64,000 bases of DNA from Candidatus Viridilinea mediisalina (GTDB taxonomy: Bacteria > Chloroflexota > Chloroflexia > Chloroflexales > Chloroflexaceae). Below the pieces are notes generated by a model. The model saw only the letters and a program-made list of their open reading frames with translations. It did not search any database and was not told where the DNA came from. The DNA is taken from positions 1 through 64,000 of the forward strand of contig NZ_NQWI01000001.1 of NCBI RefSeq assembly GCF_002532535.1, read 5' to 3'. The translations under genes were made by a program, and so were the position numbers. Below, piece after piece: positions 26,006 to 34,842 of this stretch. Position 1 is the stretch's first letter; every line of letters begins with the position of its first letter.

Positions 26006-26301
26006 AACCTGATTTTCCCGATCGCTACTATGCCAGCGTGCCCGCCGACGACCCGCGCTTCGGCGAGTTACGCGAAGTCCTGGCGGCGGTGAAGCAGACC
26101 GGCCGCCACAGCCCGGCGGCCCGCATGCTCGGCGAATGGGCCTTGCTGGGTTTTCTGATCACGACCGGACGGCTTGGGACACCCGACCCACACGCAGCAG
26201 CGGCTCCATCGGCTGATGACCTACCCGACCCCAGAGCCGTACTGACCGCGAAGCGGCAACTCGCCGCCGCCGCCCAGCTTGGCGACTTCGAGGACGAGTG
26301 A
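26002..26301 (+). CDS. Hypothetical element protein
   Basis: 99 aa. Starts MKPDFPDRYYASVPADDPRF; an amphipathic helix around 20-45, an Ala/Pro-rich middle, and an acidic end DFEDE. Lies directly behind the ParM-like gene, where plasmids encode ParR/StbB-type adaptors, but no ribbon-helix-helix pattern is seen. Function unknown. Confidence 0.65.
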   Translation: MKPDFPDRYYASVPADDPRFGELREVLAAVKQTGRHSPAARMLGEWALLGFLITTGRLGTPDPHAAAAPSADDLPDPRAVLTAKRQLAAAAQLGDFEDE

Positions 26302-26312
26302 GGAGGCCCCCT

Positions 26313-27002
26313 ATGCCGCTGAGTCTGCGCCGCCGTCCCCGGCTCCCTCCACTGGAGCCCGCACCGTTTTCGGAGCCATCGGTTGCCCATGCCGAAGCAC
26401 CGCCTAGCGGGGGTATCCCCGAGTCTGCCGGCTCGGAAGCATCCGCCGCGACGGCCAGCCAGCCCGTGCGCCGCCGCACTGCCAGAGGCTCCCGGCGGCG
26501 CCCCCACGCTGGCTGGCACGACCGCATGCTCGGCGAAATCTTCTTCTTCCTGGTAGGGCTGGGCGTCTGGCTGAGCAACGCCAGTTTCACCGTACTGGGA
26601 GTCACGGCACCGATTGGGCTTACCCCGCTGACCGGCCTACTCGGCTTCCTCTTCCACCTGCTGCTCTCACGGGCCGAACTGTACCTCTGGTACCGCTGGC
26701 GCGACCCGTGGTACCTGCTGCTGCTGGTAGGCTGTGTGCTGCTGGACACCGGCACGACCCTGGTCGGGCTGCTTCCCCTGGCGGCAAAATGGTTCCCAAT
26801 GCTTGTTGGCAATACCCCACAGAACGTGCTAGACTGGGGGCAGATTCTCGCCGCGCTGGTGAGCAATACGGCCGTACCGGCATGGTGGCCCAACGCGCTG
26901 CTGTTGTTAGCCATTACCTTCGCCTTCGCGCTCGGCTCCGAGCGGCTGCTGCGCAAGTTCTATCGGGGTATGATCGAGACCTGGCAGGAGCGGCCAGCGT
27001 GA
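26313..27002 (+). CDS. Four-segment membrane protein of the element
   Basis: 229 aa from the ATG at 26313, preceded by AGGAGG; a GTG at 26298 overlapping the previous stop is an alternative. The first ~70 residues are Arg/Pro-rich and likely cytoplasmic. Four hydrophobic segments follow (about 78-95, 108-125, 138-160 and 200-218). No family recognised. Likely part of the transfer or maintenance machinery. Confidence 0.7.
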   Translation: MPLSLRRRPRLPPLEPAPFSEPSVAHAEAPPSGGIPESAGSEASAATASQPVRRRTARGSRRRPHAGWHDRMLGEIFFFLVGLGVWLSNASFTVLGVTAPIGLTPLTGLLGFLFHLLLSRAELYLWYRWRDPWYLLLLVGCVLLDTGTTLVGLLPLAAKWFPMLVGNTPQNVLDWGQILAALVSNTAVPAWWPNALLLLAITFAFALGSERLLRKFYRGMIETWQERPA

Positions 27003-27071
27003 TGGTTTCTCGGAATTGAGGTCTCCCATCGAGAACTCTCATCGCGGCACGAGACGTGCCGGGAGGTCATG

Positions 27072-27449
27072 ATGACAACACTGACGATTGAGCTAGCACC
27101 TGATGTCTATGCCCTGCTGCGCGCTGAAGCCCGCCAGCGGGGGCAAGCCGAGCAGGAACTTGTCGCGCAATTCCTGGCAGAGCGGCTGACTGGTGTGCAA
27201 ACGCCAAGACCCGTTGTCATCGCGCCAGAGGTTCAAGCCCTGCTACGTCAGATGACGGAACGCGACATGCTGGTGCCGCCGCAAGGAACCGCTGCGGATG
27301 CCGTGCGACACCTGGAGGCGTGGAACGCAGCCGATGGCACCGACGAGGATGAAGAGGGCGAGGGCACCTGGGAGGATGTGTTGCGTGCGATTGACGCCAA
27401 TCGCGCCGAGTATCGCAAACTCTTTGCGGATCGCGATACACAGCCATGA
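27072..27449 (+). CDS. Antitoxin of a PIN-toxin pair
   Basis: 125 aa from the second ATG (27072), which has the better spacing to GGAGG at 27062. The N-terminus TLTIELAPDVYALLRAEARQRG has the strand-helix start of ribbon-helix-helix antitoxins; the C-terminus is acidic and would cover the toxin. Overlaps the PIN gene by ATGA. Family assignment is by pattern and context. Confidence 0.75.
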   Translation: MTTLTIELAPDVYALLRAEARQRGQAEQELVAQFLAERLTGVQTPRPVVIAPEVQALLRQMTERDMLVPPQGTAADAVRHLEAWNAADGTDEDEEGEGTWEDVLRAIDANRAEYRKLFADRDTQP

Positions 27450-27901
27450 GCCGGATTATCCTCCTTGATGCTGGCCCGCTCGGCCTGCTGTCTCAGCCAC
27501 GCCCGACCCCGGCGAGCCTGGCGTGCCGTCAGTGGGCGGCCGACCTGACAACCGCCGGGGCACACATCCATATCGCCGAGATCGCCGACTACGAAGTGCG
27601 CCGCGAGTTGCTGCGGGCACGCAAAGCGCGTGGCGTCGAACGGCTCAACCAACTCAAAGCCGATTTTGGGTATGTGGTCCTGACCACAGCGACCATGCTT
27701 CAGGCCGCAGTTTACTGGGCACAGCTGCGTCACGAGGGTAAGCCGACCGCGCCGGACGTGGCTCTTGACGGTGATGTCATTCTGGCCGCCCAGGCCGCCG
27801 TGCTGATCGGCATTGGCCACGACGTGGTGATTGCCACCACGAATGTCGGCCACCTCTCGCGGCTCGTGCCTGCCGAGGAGTGGCAGCAGATTGCGCCCTG
27901 A
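27446..27901 (+). CDS. PIN-domain toxin
   Basis: 151 aa. Acidic metal ligands of the PIN fold are present: Asp in ILLDAGPLG (residue 8), Glu in HIAEIADYE, Asp pair in LDGDVILAAQA, and the late TTNVGHLSR motif. A single-strand-specific RNase kept inactive by the preceding antitoxin. The next gene (FtsK-like) follows after 12 bp with its own AGGAGG. Confidence 0.85.
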   Translation: MSRIILLDAGPLGLLSQPRPTPASLACRQWAADLTTAGAHIHIAEIADYEVRRELLRARKARGVERLNQLKADFGYVVLTTATMLQAAVYWAQLRHEGKPTAPDVALDGDVILAAQAAVLIGIGHDVVIATTNVGHLSRLVPAEEWQQIAP

Positions 27902-27913
27902 GGAGGTATCGCG

Positions 27914-29392
27914 ATGCAGCCAGACCTGCTTGAAGTTCTCGCGCTCTTCCAGTGGCTCGGCTTCGCGCTGCTCGTGGTCGCCTGGCCGATCTACGAGGTG
28001 CTCAAGCTGCGTCGGCGAGCCAGGCAGGCTGAGGAGCGGGCCGCACAGCTGACCCAGGACTACCAGCACCGCATCGAGGCGCTCGATGCGGTTCAGCGTC
28101 AGGCCTACGAAAAGTTGCTTCAGCACCCCCAGCCGCTGCGTACCCCACCGGCGGGTTTCGGGCCAACCCTACGCGGCGTCACGGCACATCACGAAACCGA
28201 TCCCTACGCGATCCCGATCGGCTGGCAGAACTCGGACGGCGTGGCCGACCTCGTAACCGGCAGCCTGCACGGCGACAGCGACTACTTCGTGGGCAATGTG
28301 CAAGTCACCGGCATGACCCGCTGGGGCAAGAACCTCTGGGAGTTCCTGGTTACGACGACGCTGCTCTCCCGCACGACCCCAGCCCAATTGCGGATCTTTC
28401 AGATTGACGGCAAAGGGCCAGATGGGGCGCTCTGGCGCGGGCTGGCGCACAACTGGCGCGAGCCAATCACCCGCGAAGAAGACATCCCCGGCGCGATCGC
28501 GGCACTCGAGGTGCTGCGCGGCGAGCGGATGCGCCTGTTGGAGAAGCACGGCGTGACGAAATGGGAAGAGCTGCCGCCCCAGAGTCGCCCACCGCTGGTC
28601 TGGGTGGTAATCAACGAGCTGTCGCTGCTGGAGAAGGTGCTGGGCCGCGAGCTGGAGCACTGGCTGACGCGCGAGCTTGCTTCGGCCCTGGCGGGCGGCA
28701 TCCGCTACTGCATTCTGATGCAGGATGCCTCGAACTGGGAGACGGGCTGGCGCCGGCAGATCGGCCTGGCCGTAGCCGGAGGCCAGGTCAGCCGCGATGC
28801 CGACAAGCCCAACCTGGGGATGAGCACCGCCGAGATCAGGGATCGCGGTGGCATTCCACCCTCAGAACTCGCCGAGCGCGGCTTCTTCACGGCCCGCTTC
28901 TACCGCGATGTCGTCTCGGTCAGTATCCCTTACCTCACTATTGAGGAGCGGAAGGCGACTATCTCACGGCTGCCCAGAGCGCTGCTCACCGCTGCGCCGA
29001 CGGAAGCGATGTTGTCAACCCTTTTGGCTGATGTGCCGCCCGTGCGTACCAGTTTGGAACCCGTACCTCGGGCGTTGGCGGAAGCGGAATGTGCTGCCGC
29101 GACGGCTCATCGAGGTACAACTGGTACGGAGTACGAAGCTGGTACCGCTCAGTACGACGCGATGAGCAGCCGTACCGCCATGGAGAGCGACGCCGCGATC
29201 GATGCGGTGCTGGCAACCGGTGGTACGCTGAGCGACGAGCAGATAAAGCATTTACACCTCGTGCGTGGCTGGTCGCCAAACCGGATCGCCCTTTCAGGTG
29301 GATTGCGCGGACAAAAGCAGGCGCGCCTGGAGCGAATTTACGCAGCACTTGGCCTCCGCCGCGAGCTGACTGAGGTCGAGCAGCCGGCGTAG
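27914..29392 (+). CDS. FtsK/SpoIIIE-like ATPase with degenerate nucleotide motifs
   Basis: 492 aa. One membrane segment (about 10-30) and a coiled-coil stretch (32-70) precede an FtsK-like core. The Walker A site reads GMTRWGKN (133-140), with Asn in place of the Ser/Thr that binds magnesium. Walker B reads LVWVVINEL (227-235), with Asn for Asp. The FQIDGKGPDG strand and the RYCILMQDAS strand fit the family. The C-terminal 60 residues look like a HTH (LSDEQIKHLHLVRGWSPNRIA). It could be a structural paralogue of the coupling ATPase or a DNA-translocase regulator. AGGAGG precedes the ATG. Confidence 0.75.
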   Translation: MQPDLLEVLALFQWLGFALLVVAWPIYEVLKLRRRARQAEERAAQLTQDYQHRIEALDAVQRQAYEKLLQHPQPLRTPPAGFGPTLRGVTAHHETDPYAIPIGWQNSDGVADLVTGSLHGDSDYFVGNVQVTGMTRWGKNLWEFLVTTTLLSRTTPAQLRIFQIDGKGPDGALWRGLAHNWREPITREEDIPGAIAALEVLRGERMRLLEKHGVTKWEELPPQSRPPLVWVVINELSLLEKVLGRELEHWLTRELASALAGGIRYCILMQDASNWETGWRRQIGLAVAGGQVSRDADKPNLGMSTAEIRDRGGIPPSELAERGFFTARFYRDVVSVSIPYLTIEERKATISRLPRALLTAAPTEAMLSTLLADVPPVRTSLEPVPRALAEAECAAATAHRGTTGTEYEAGTAQYDAMSSRTAMESDAAIDAVLATGGTLSDEQIKHLHLVRGWSPNRIALSGGLRGQKQARLERIYAALGLRRELTEVEQPA

Positions 29393-29405
29393 AAAGCGAG
29401 AACTG

Positions 29406-29831
29406 ATGACGACACGAACGATCGAAGTGCCCGAGGAGCTGTATACCCAGCTGGAGCAGCGCGCCCATGCGGCCGCCCAGTCGGTGGATGCGGTCGTCAT
29501 TCGGACGCTCGCCAGCAGCCTGCCCCCAGCGCCAGAGCCGGATCTTCCTCAGGCTGTCCAGGACGAACTGGCGGCCATGGAGCACCTCTCGGATGAGGCG
29601 CTCTGGGCGATCGCGCGCAGCACGATGAACAGCGATTCGCTGGCACTCTACGACCTGCTCCGGGATCGCAAGGAGGAAGGGTCGCTGACTCCCGAGGGCC
29701 AGCAGTGGCTCGCCCGCCTCACGCAGGACGCCGATGCGCTAGCCTTGCGGAAGGCGCACGCCTACGCGTTGCTCAAAAGTCGTGGACATCAGCTGCCCAC
29801 GCTCGCCGAGCTGCCGGTTCCCACCTCGTGA
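29406..29831 (+). CDS. Antitoxin-like protein preceding an HNH gene
   Basis: 141 aa. Starts TTRTIEVPEELYTQLEQRA, a ribbon-helix-helix-like opening, followed by a long helical acidic region. This gene in front of a small HNH nuclease is a recurrent pairing in Cyanobacteria and Chloroflexota (from memory). Overlaps the HNH gene by GTGA. Confidence 0.7.
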   Translation: MTTRTIEVPEELYTQLEQRAHAAAQSVDAVVIRTLASSLPPAPEPDLPQAVQDELAAMEHLSDEALWAIARSTMNSDSLALYDLLRDRKEEGSLTPEGQQWLARLTQDADALALRKAHAYALLKSRGHQLPTLAELPVPTS

Positions 29832-30271
29832 GCCGTCCGTACATCCCGGTTGAGCTCCAGGAGCAGGTCCTTGCTGATGCCGGCCATCTCTGCGGCTACT
29901 GCCACTCCGACGAGCGTCTGAGCGGCATTGCGCTGAGCATCGAGCACATCATCCCGCGGGTCGCCGACGGCCCGACGGCGCGTGAGAACCTGTGGCGCTC
30001 GTGCCGGCCCTGCAACGAGCAGAAGGGCGGGCAGATCGCTGCGACAGACCCTGAGACTGGCGAGCTCATGCCGCTCTACAATCCGCGCACACAGCCCTGG
30101 CACGAGCATTATGGTTGGAGTGTTGACGGCTCCCTGATCGAGGGGCGCACACCCAGTGGGCGTGCGACAATTGTTGCTCTGCAGCTGAATCGCCCTATGC
30201 TCGTCGCGGCCCGAAGGCGTTGGGTGCGCGCCGGCTGGCACCCACCGGAGGAAGATCTGGAGCGCAGCTGA
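29828..30271 (+). CDS. HNH endonuclease
   Basis: 147 aa from the GTG at 29828, which overlaps the upstream stop. The zinc cysteines CGYC and CRPC flank the catalytic IEHIIPR and ENLWRSCRPCNEQKG (H-N-N pattern). Complete motif, so probably active on DNA. Forms a two-gene unit with the preceding antitoxin-like gene. Confidence 0.87.
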   Translation: MSRPYIPVELQEQVLADAGHLCGYCHSDERLSGIALSIEHIIPRVADGPTARENLWRSCRPCNEQKGGQIAATDPETGELMPLYNPRTQPWHEHYGWSVDGSLIEGRTPSGRATIVALQLNRPMLVAARRRWVRAGWHPPEEDLERS

Positions 30272-30563
30272 GCGACAATCGACCTTGCATGGCTGCAAGC
30301 TGACTGCATGTAAGGTTCTCGGCATCTCAAAGCAATAAAGTGCGATTTCTCACCGTTGGGCAACGGCCCATGCAGCCGCAACCAGATCGCTCGGTGCCTG
30401 ATCGGAAAGGACGCCCACCCCCGGGTGTTCAGTCCGATACTGTTCAGTTCGAAGGAGACCCATTGACCACGGCGCAGGCACGCGGATCGTCATGCTGCAC
30501 GCGATGTCCAGCAACCCGCTCCCTACGCCCCTGGCGAAAATGCCTTATCGGTTTGCACACACT
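30272..30563. other. Junction between element backbone and STAND cargo
   Basis: No supported gene. A + strand frame ending near 30583 gives a backbone-like tail (GAGTRIVMLHAMSSNPLPTP) without a start, suggesting the 3' end of a gene cut by insertion of the STAND locus. Confidence 0.35.
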
Positions 30564-32213
30564 CTATTGGATTGATTTCTGATACCTTGGCATGTTATGT
30601 ACCAGCACACCTTCAACAAAGAAGTTGTGATAGGGCTGTGCCGTCAGGTTATAAACCGTTGAGGGTTGCTGCTTCGTTTCAAGCGATACCACTCGCACCC
30701 AGCCGTCAAGGGTACGCAAAGTATCACCGATCTGAAGATCACCAGCAAGCACCCAGCGTTCAGCAGATGCAAATGCCTCCGAAGGTGTGGTATGAATACA
30801 CTGGTTGATGGTGACAACAGCGGCGGTATCACCACGAAAGAGTTCGGAGACTTTACTTTCAACAATTTCTTTGGTCTCGAAGCAAAACGAAAGCACAATA
30901 TCACCGACAACAATATCTTCAATAGCTTTCATTTCTCGTGTAGCCATAAGAAGGCGAGTGCCCTTGAGGAAGCAATGATATGTGCGCGTTTCTGGTTTTG
31001 AAAATCGCATATTCTCAGAGTTATCATCACGTACAATCTCTTTTTCTTTTAAGTATTTTTCTAATTCTGTACCTGCAATCCTACTTCCACCGATCCGAGC
31101 CGAATGCCAAGTGACATCATCAAAACGACAAGAATGAAGATTGGCTTGGTCAATTTGTGCATTTGTCAGGACTACATTACGCAATGTGCTTAATCCAAAG
31201 TTGGTCTTGATCAAAACCGCATCGGTCAAATTCACGCCATCCATCTTTGTTGATTGAAAACTAGCTGTACGAGCGTTCACAGCAGTCAGGTTAGAATTTT
31301 TGAGGGTGCAATGATTGAATTTTGCATGATGAAGGTTAGCATGAGCTAGTTCCGCTCCCTTGAGATAGGTGTAAATAAAATCTCGCTTGATTAGAGAAGC
31401 ACCAAAAGCATGCAACAAACTCAGGGCATTGCCACCTAGAAATTGCGCTTTCGCCTCCAGTTGTTGCTTGGTACTATCAACCCAGTCCCATAAGGTCGTA
31501 AGCCATTGTGGTTGCCCCTGATCACGATAAATGTCAATAATCCAATCGCGCACAGCGCCGGTAAGTTGATCTGAACGGAGCAAATCGGGGACGTTATGTT
31601 CAATTTCCAAGCTAAGCGCACGTGCTGCCAGATACTCGGAAAGAGAGCGATGGGAAAAACTATAGATGTCTTTGCTCCGTGTCATAAAGGAGCAGGCGAT
31701 AAAATCACGAACATAGGCTTCAAGATCGCTACGTTGCTGATCGGTAAAGGTTTTTGCCAGCACGTCTTGCATGGTTGTGACACGCATTCCATACTCGCCA
31801 GTACGGTAAAGGGCGCTAGCTACAACCTGAAGTAATGCGATACGTTGTTCACGACTTTGGATTAAGAAATCGCGGCGCTTATAGCGTTTTTGCCTCGAAA
31901 GTTCATCTGTAATATATGTCTCGTACAAGCGTGGGCGGGTCACAATCCCACCCTCCCGTACAATTATTGGTAATGCAGTCAACGTAATCTCTAACAAAAC
32001 CGGGCGTGAAGTGATTTCATGCAAGCCCTTGATATTCTGGATTTTTTGATAATATTCTGTCCATGTATCAGGAAAACGCTGTTGGAGAAATTGGGTGATT
32101 TGTTGGTCATTAAATGGTTCAAGTTCGATTTTTATCAACTTATTTTTCGACTCAAAAGGAAGATCCTCGACTACGGCTAGTAGTTCTTGCTCTTCCTGAT
32201 CTGTTTGGAACAA
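30564..32213 (-). CDS. C-terminal part of a split STAND protein: NACHT tail, pentapeptide repeats and Hint domain
   Basis: 549 aa. The frame opens with the NACHT sensor region (TSRPELFQTDQEEQ just upstream of the first possible start), so the gene's first part is the neighbouring frame at 32228-33214. A winged-helix/helical NACHT tail (to about 240) is followed by pentapeptide repeats (about 285-385, A/N-L-x-x pattern). A Hint domain comes next, beginning at Cys414 (CFLKGTRLLMATREMKAIED) and ending with His539-Asn540 (GVLVHN), then 9 residues. Hint domains can self-cleave. The Walker B segment is absent from both halves, so the gene has lost about 60-90 codons. AT-rich relative to the element backbone. 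Confidence 0.75.
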   Translation of the reverse strand: MFQTDQEEQELLAVVEDLPFESKNKLIKIELEPFNDQQITQFLQQRFPDTWTEYYQKIQNIKGLHEITSRPVLLEITLTALPIIVREGGIVTRPRLYETYITDELSRQKRYKRRDFLIQSREQRIALLQVVASALYRTGEYGMRVTTMQDVLAKTFTDQQRSDLEAYVRDFIACSFMTRSKDIYSFSHRSLSEYLAARALSLEIEHNVPDLLRSDQLTGAVRDWIIDIYRDQGQPQWLTTLWDWVDSTKQQLEAKAQFLGGNALSLLHAFGASLIKRDFIYTYLKGAELAHANLHHAKFNHCTLKNSNLTAVNARTASFQSTKMDGVNLTDAVLIKTNFGLSTLRNVVLTNAQIDQANLHSCRFDDVTWHSARIGGSRIAGTELEKYLKEKEIVRDDNSENMRFSKPETRTYHCFLKGTRLLMATREMKAIEDIVVGDIVLSFCFETKEIVESKVSELFRGDTAAVVTINQCIHTTPSEAFASAERWVLAGDLQIGDTLRTLDGWVRVVSLETKQQPSTVYNLTAQPYHNFFVEGVLVHNMPRYQKSIQ

Positions 32214-32227
32214 CTCGGGACGACTTG

Positions 32228-33214
32228 TTAACGGTATCCACGCTTATCGTCTGCATCACGATAGGCGACTGCAAGATCGTAAGCGACCTTGAGTGCAAGT
32301 GTGGATTTGCCGGTTCCATAGCCCCCTAGGACAAGCGCCATGGGTTGCTGATCGTGTTCTAACCACTCATTCACCGCTTGGATTACGGGCTTTATCAGGG
32401 TTCTCTGCGTAAACTGAGCCTGATTGGCATTGACTCGCGCATTCAATTCAACAAACCCTTGTGCCAATGGCACACGCCCGAGTCTTTCGGTATCACCCTG
32501 TTCAAAATTGGTAATAATTTGACGTATGTGGCGATCAAAATTAATCAATCCTCGTACTAGTTCATCCTCTGTCTGAAATGAAATTGGCCCGCTAAGACGT
32601 TGCTGTAATGGAGTAGGCAGTGAATGCCGTGTCACAATCAAGGCACTTGTGGCAAATCCTTCACGCAATACATTGGTGATGGTTTCCTCAATAAAGCGCA
32701 ACACTCCTTCGGTAATCGTAGTGCTAGCATTATCAAGACAGACCACAAGGGTCTGATCAGTTCGTCGAAATGGACGTTCCTCAATCAGCACAAACATATG
32801 TGATGGGACCGAACTGTCAGCCAAGGTGATAACACCTGCTCCGGCGACACTACATAAGTGTTTGATTTGTTCTGTAAATGCCTCTGCATAAAGAGGTTCG
32901 GTGGAAGCGTGATCGGCTGGCAAAGCTGCGAGAAAGTCTCGTTGCTCTGAAGGAGCGAGATCCGCCCACCCCCACTCTTGGGCAATCTGTCTCCAATATG
33001 CCTGGAAGAGATCAGGCTCACTACGCAAACGTAAAGTGTCAGCCATATAGCGCAATATGTACTCACGGCGGCTTGCTGGTGGTTTGCGTTCGCCCAACTC
33101 CCACTCACCTGCACGATGACGCATACTCTCTTTATAGCCAAGCGTTTTGGCCATGTCTGCAAGGGTAAGTCCCAATTGCTCACGCCGTTCACGCAGAAAC
33201 TTTACCCGATACAT
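32228..33214 (-). CDS. N-terminal part of the split STAND protein: XRE-type HTH and NACHT P-loop
   Basis: 328 aa from the ATG at 33214, which has GAGGGG upstream; an ATG 7 codons earlier is weaker. Residues 1-80 are an XRE-like HTH (LRERREQLGLTLADMAKTLG), 110-260 a domain I do not recognise, and 295-310 the Walker A loop VLGGYGTGKSTLA. The frame stops 25 residues later (DADDKRGYR), before the Walker B strand; the sequel WIPLTSRPELF is in another frame. Deletion plus frameshift is the simplest explanation, so the product is likely nonfunctional. Confidence 0.75.
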   Translation of the reverse strand: MYRVKFLRERREQLGLTLADMAKTLGYKESMRHRAGEWELGERKPPASRREYILRYMADTLRLRSEPDLFQAYWRQIAQEWGWADLAPSEQRDFLAALPADHASTEPLYAEAFTEQIKHLCSVAGAGVITLADSSVPSHMFVLIEERPFRRTDQTLVVCLDNASTTITEGVLRFIEETITNVLREGFATSALIVTRHSLPTPLQQRLSGPISFQTEDELVRGLINFDRHIRQIITNFEQGDTERLGRVPLAQGFVELNARVNANQAQFTQRTLIKPVIQAVNEWLEHDQQPMALVLGGYGTGKSTLALKVAYDLAVAYRDADDKRGYR

Positions 33215-33346
33215 GCGATGCCCCTCAACAAACATGTAACCAGACTGTGACTAAGGATGTGACTCGATTGGATCTATCACTGTAGCGGGTAAAGTTGCAT
33301 ACTGCAATAGGTTAGTATGTCGCCTATACCATACAGGAGGAACCGT

Positions 33347-33517
33347 ATGAATTTCACGATTGGCGCAAATGATCAGCAATTTGAACTGCGGATTCGCATT
33401 CATTGGCAATCGGTAAGCGGTATCACCAAAGCACTTCTGACCGTCATTACGGCGATTTTGTCTTTTTTGGCAGCGCCAGAGGTGGTTGAGTTAGGAGTGC
33501 GCCTTGGTTTTTGGTGA
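33347..33517 (+). CDS. Small hydrophobic protein divergent from the STAND gene
   Basis: 56 aa with a strong AGGAGG six bases before the ATG. An amphipathic first half (NFTIGANDQQFELRIRIHWQ) and a hydrophobic segment (about 28-45, KALLTVITAILSFLAAPEVV). No family recognised. Its position back to back with a STAND gene suggests a small membrane partner, but this is inference only. Confidence 0.55.
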   Translation: MNFTIGANDQQFELRIRIHWQSVSGITKALLTVITAILSFLAAPEVVELGVRLGFW

Positions 33518-33598
33518 TACATATGTGCGGATACGCATGCGTTTTATATACGTATCCGCAATGTCATTCCACCGTGCGTCGCTTACCCATGGAATCGC

Positions 33599-33862
33599 TC
33601 ATTGCTGCGTAGTTGAAGTTGATGATGGTGAGATAGTCGTTGGTTGCACGGTGAGGGCCGTTGCTTTGAGGAGCAGCCGCAAAGCTTCATTCACCGCAGC
33701 TTCGGTTGGAAATGCTGCCGCAACATCGGGGGCTAGGCGTACAAGGTTCGTACCAGCAGCAATGCGGGCAAGGTACTTGCCACGCACCCCATCCGTGAGC
33801 ACCGTTTCGTCATATTCATCACGCAATTCATCATCAAGTGGGGTCTGAATTTCCTGCTGCAT
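33599..33862 (-). CDS. Antitoxin of a BrnT-type pair
   Basis: 87 aa from the internal ATG at 33862 preceded by GGAG. Contains RGKYLARIAAGTNLVRLAPDVAAAFPTEAAVNEALRLLLK, a ribbon-helix-helix-like block typical of antitoxins paired with BrnT. It overlaps the toxin gene by 29 bp. Confidence 0.85.
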   Translation of the reverse strand: MQQEIQTPLDDELRDEYDETVLTDGVRGKYLARIAAGTNLVRLAPDVAAAFPTEAAVNEALRLLLKATALTVQPTTISPSSTSTTQQ

Positions 33863-34121
33863 AGAGTCTCCGTTCTTTTGGTCGCGCCACTCGCGCACTA
33901 ATGATTCTGATGCGATCACCACGATCAGTATGAGCTACAAACAAAAGTCTCCCCAGATCAGATGTGCCAAGAATGATCCAACGATCTTCCGTCATTGAAT
34001 GATCGGGATCGGCAAATGTTACCGCAAGGGGATCGTAAAAAACAGCCGCTGCCTCGAGAAATGAGACACCGTGCTTGGCAAGGTTATGCGCAGCTTTGCG
34101 ATCATCCCATTCGAAATCCAT
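33834..34121 (-). CDS. brnT: BrnT-family ribonuclease toxin
   Basis: 95 aa. FEWDDRKAAHNLAKHGVSF, DPLAVTFADPDHS, GRLLFVAHTDRGDRIRIISAR and ERRLY are the standard BrnT blocks with the catalytic His, Arg and Glu positions kept. Toxin first, antitoxin second, as usual for BrnTA. Confidence 0.92.
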   Translation of the reverse strand: MDFEWDDRKAAHNLAKHGVSFLEAAAVFYDPLAVTFADPDHSMTEDRWIILGTSDLGRLLFVAHTDRGDRIRIISARVARPKERRLYAAGNSDPT

Positions 34122-34149
34122 AACCTCAGTATACCATTATCGGCAGCTT

Positions 34150-34493
34150 CAGCATGGGAATGCCTGAAGCGCAGACAAAAACCACAACGGTGGCAGCAGG
34201 TGCGTCCCGATCTCCTGCGCCCACCGCAAGCCGCATCGCCTACGGGTACCTCCCAGCAGCCCGCTTCGGCCCTTGACCGCGCCCGCGCCGCGTTGCAGGC
34301 CGCAGCCTGGGAGGAGGCCGCCGCCGCGCTGAACGAAGCCGCTCAGTCCGACAATGACCCGGCGGTGCGGGCGCTGCTGGACGAGGCCTGCCAGCTTCCG
34401 GCCTTCGTCGCCCTGGACGTGCTCGGCAAGATCCGCCGCGATGATGGCAGCCCGGCGCTTGATGCGGCGATGCTGGTCTTCATCAGGTATTGA
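34150..34493 (+). pseudogene. Backbone gene fragment (5' or middle part)
   Basis: About 100 codons of GC-rich + strand frame without a start (ALDRARAALQAAAWEEAAAALNEAAQ ..., given here only in part), helical and Ala-rich. It is cut on the left by the brnTA insertion and on the right (about 34493) by the higBA/attC/HNH insertion. The piece at 35650-35855 may be its 3' end. Confidence 0.4.
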
Positions 34494-34513
34494 ATGACCG
34501 GTTTTTTCTCACC

Positions 34514-34825
34514 TCAAGCCGAGGTCGGCTCATACTGGCGAATAGAACGCAGGGTATCTTGCTCGCGTTGTTGTGCGCCATAGAGATCCCAACGCAGTTG
34601 GACGTTCATCCAGAAATCGGCTGACATGCCAAAGAACCTAGCGAGGCGCAACGCCGTGCTTGGTGTAATGCCGCGCTTGCCATTGATAATTTCGTTGACG
34701 CGCTGATAAGGAACGTGAATGGCATCCGCCAATTCGCGCTGGGTCAGCCCCAGGGGTGTCAGAAACTCTTCCAGGAGCATTGCGCCGGGGTGGGTAGGCG
34801 CACGGTGCGTCGGGATGCGGATCAT
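34514..34825 (-). CDS. higA: HigA-family antitoxin (XRE HTH)
   Basis: 103 aa. Blocks HPGAMLLEEFLTPLGLTQRE, NEIINGKRGITPSTALRLARFF and DFWMNVQLRWDL are diagnostic of HigA/VapI. Lies 17 bp behind the toxin gene. The pair sits on the cassette side of an attC-like site (35204-35343). Confidence 0.93.
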   Translation of the reverse strand: MIRIPTHRAPTHPGAMLLEEFLTPLGLTQRELADAIHVPYQRVNEIINGKRGITPSTALRLARFFGMSADFWMNVQLRWDLYGAQQREQDTLRSIRQYEPTSA

Positions 34826-34842
34826 GTGTCACCTCAATAAGG

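Noticed and set aside
30564-30970. Hint segment read as an intein
   Set aside because: Only nine residues follow the terminal His-Asn, so there is no C-extein to ligate; a terminal Hint domain fits better.
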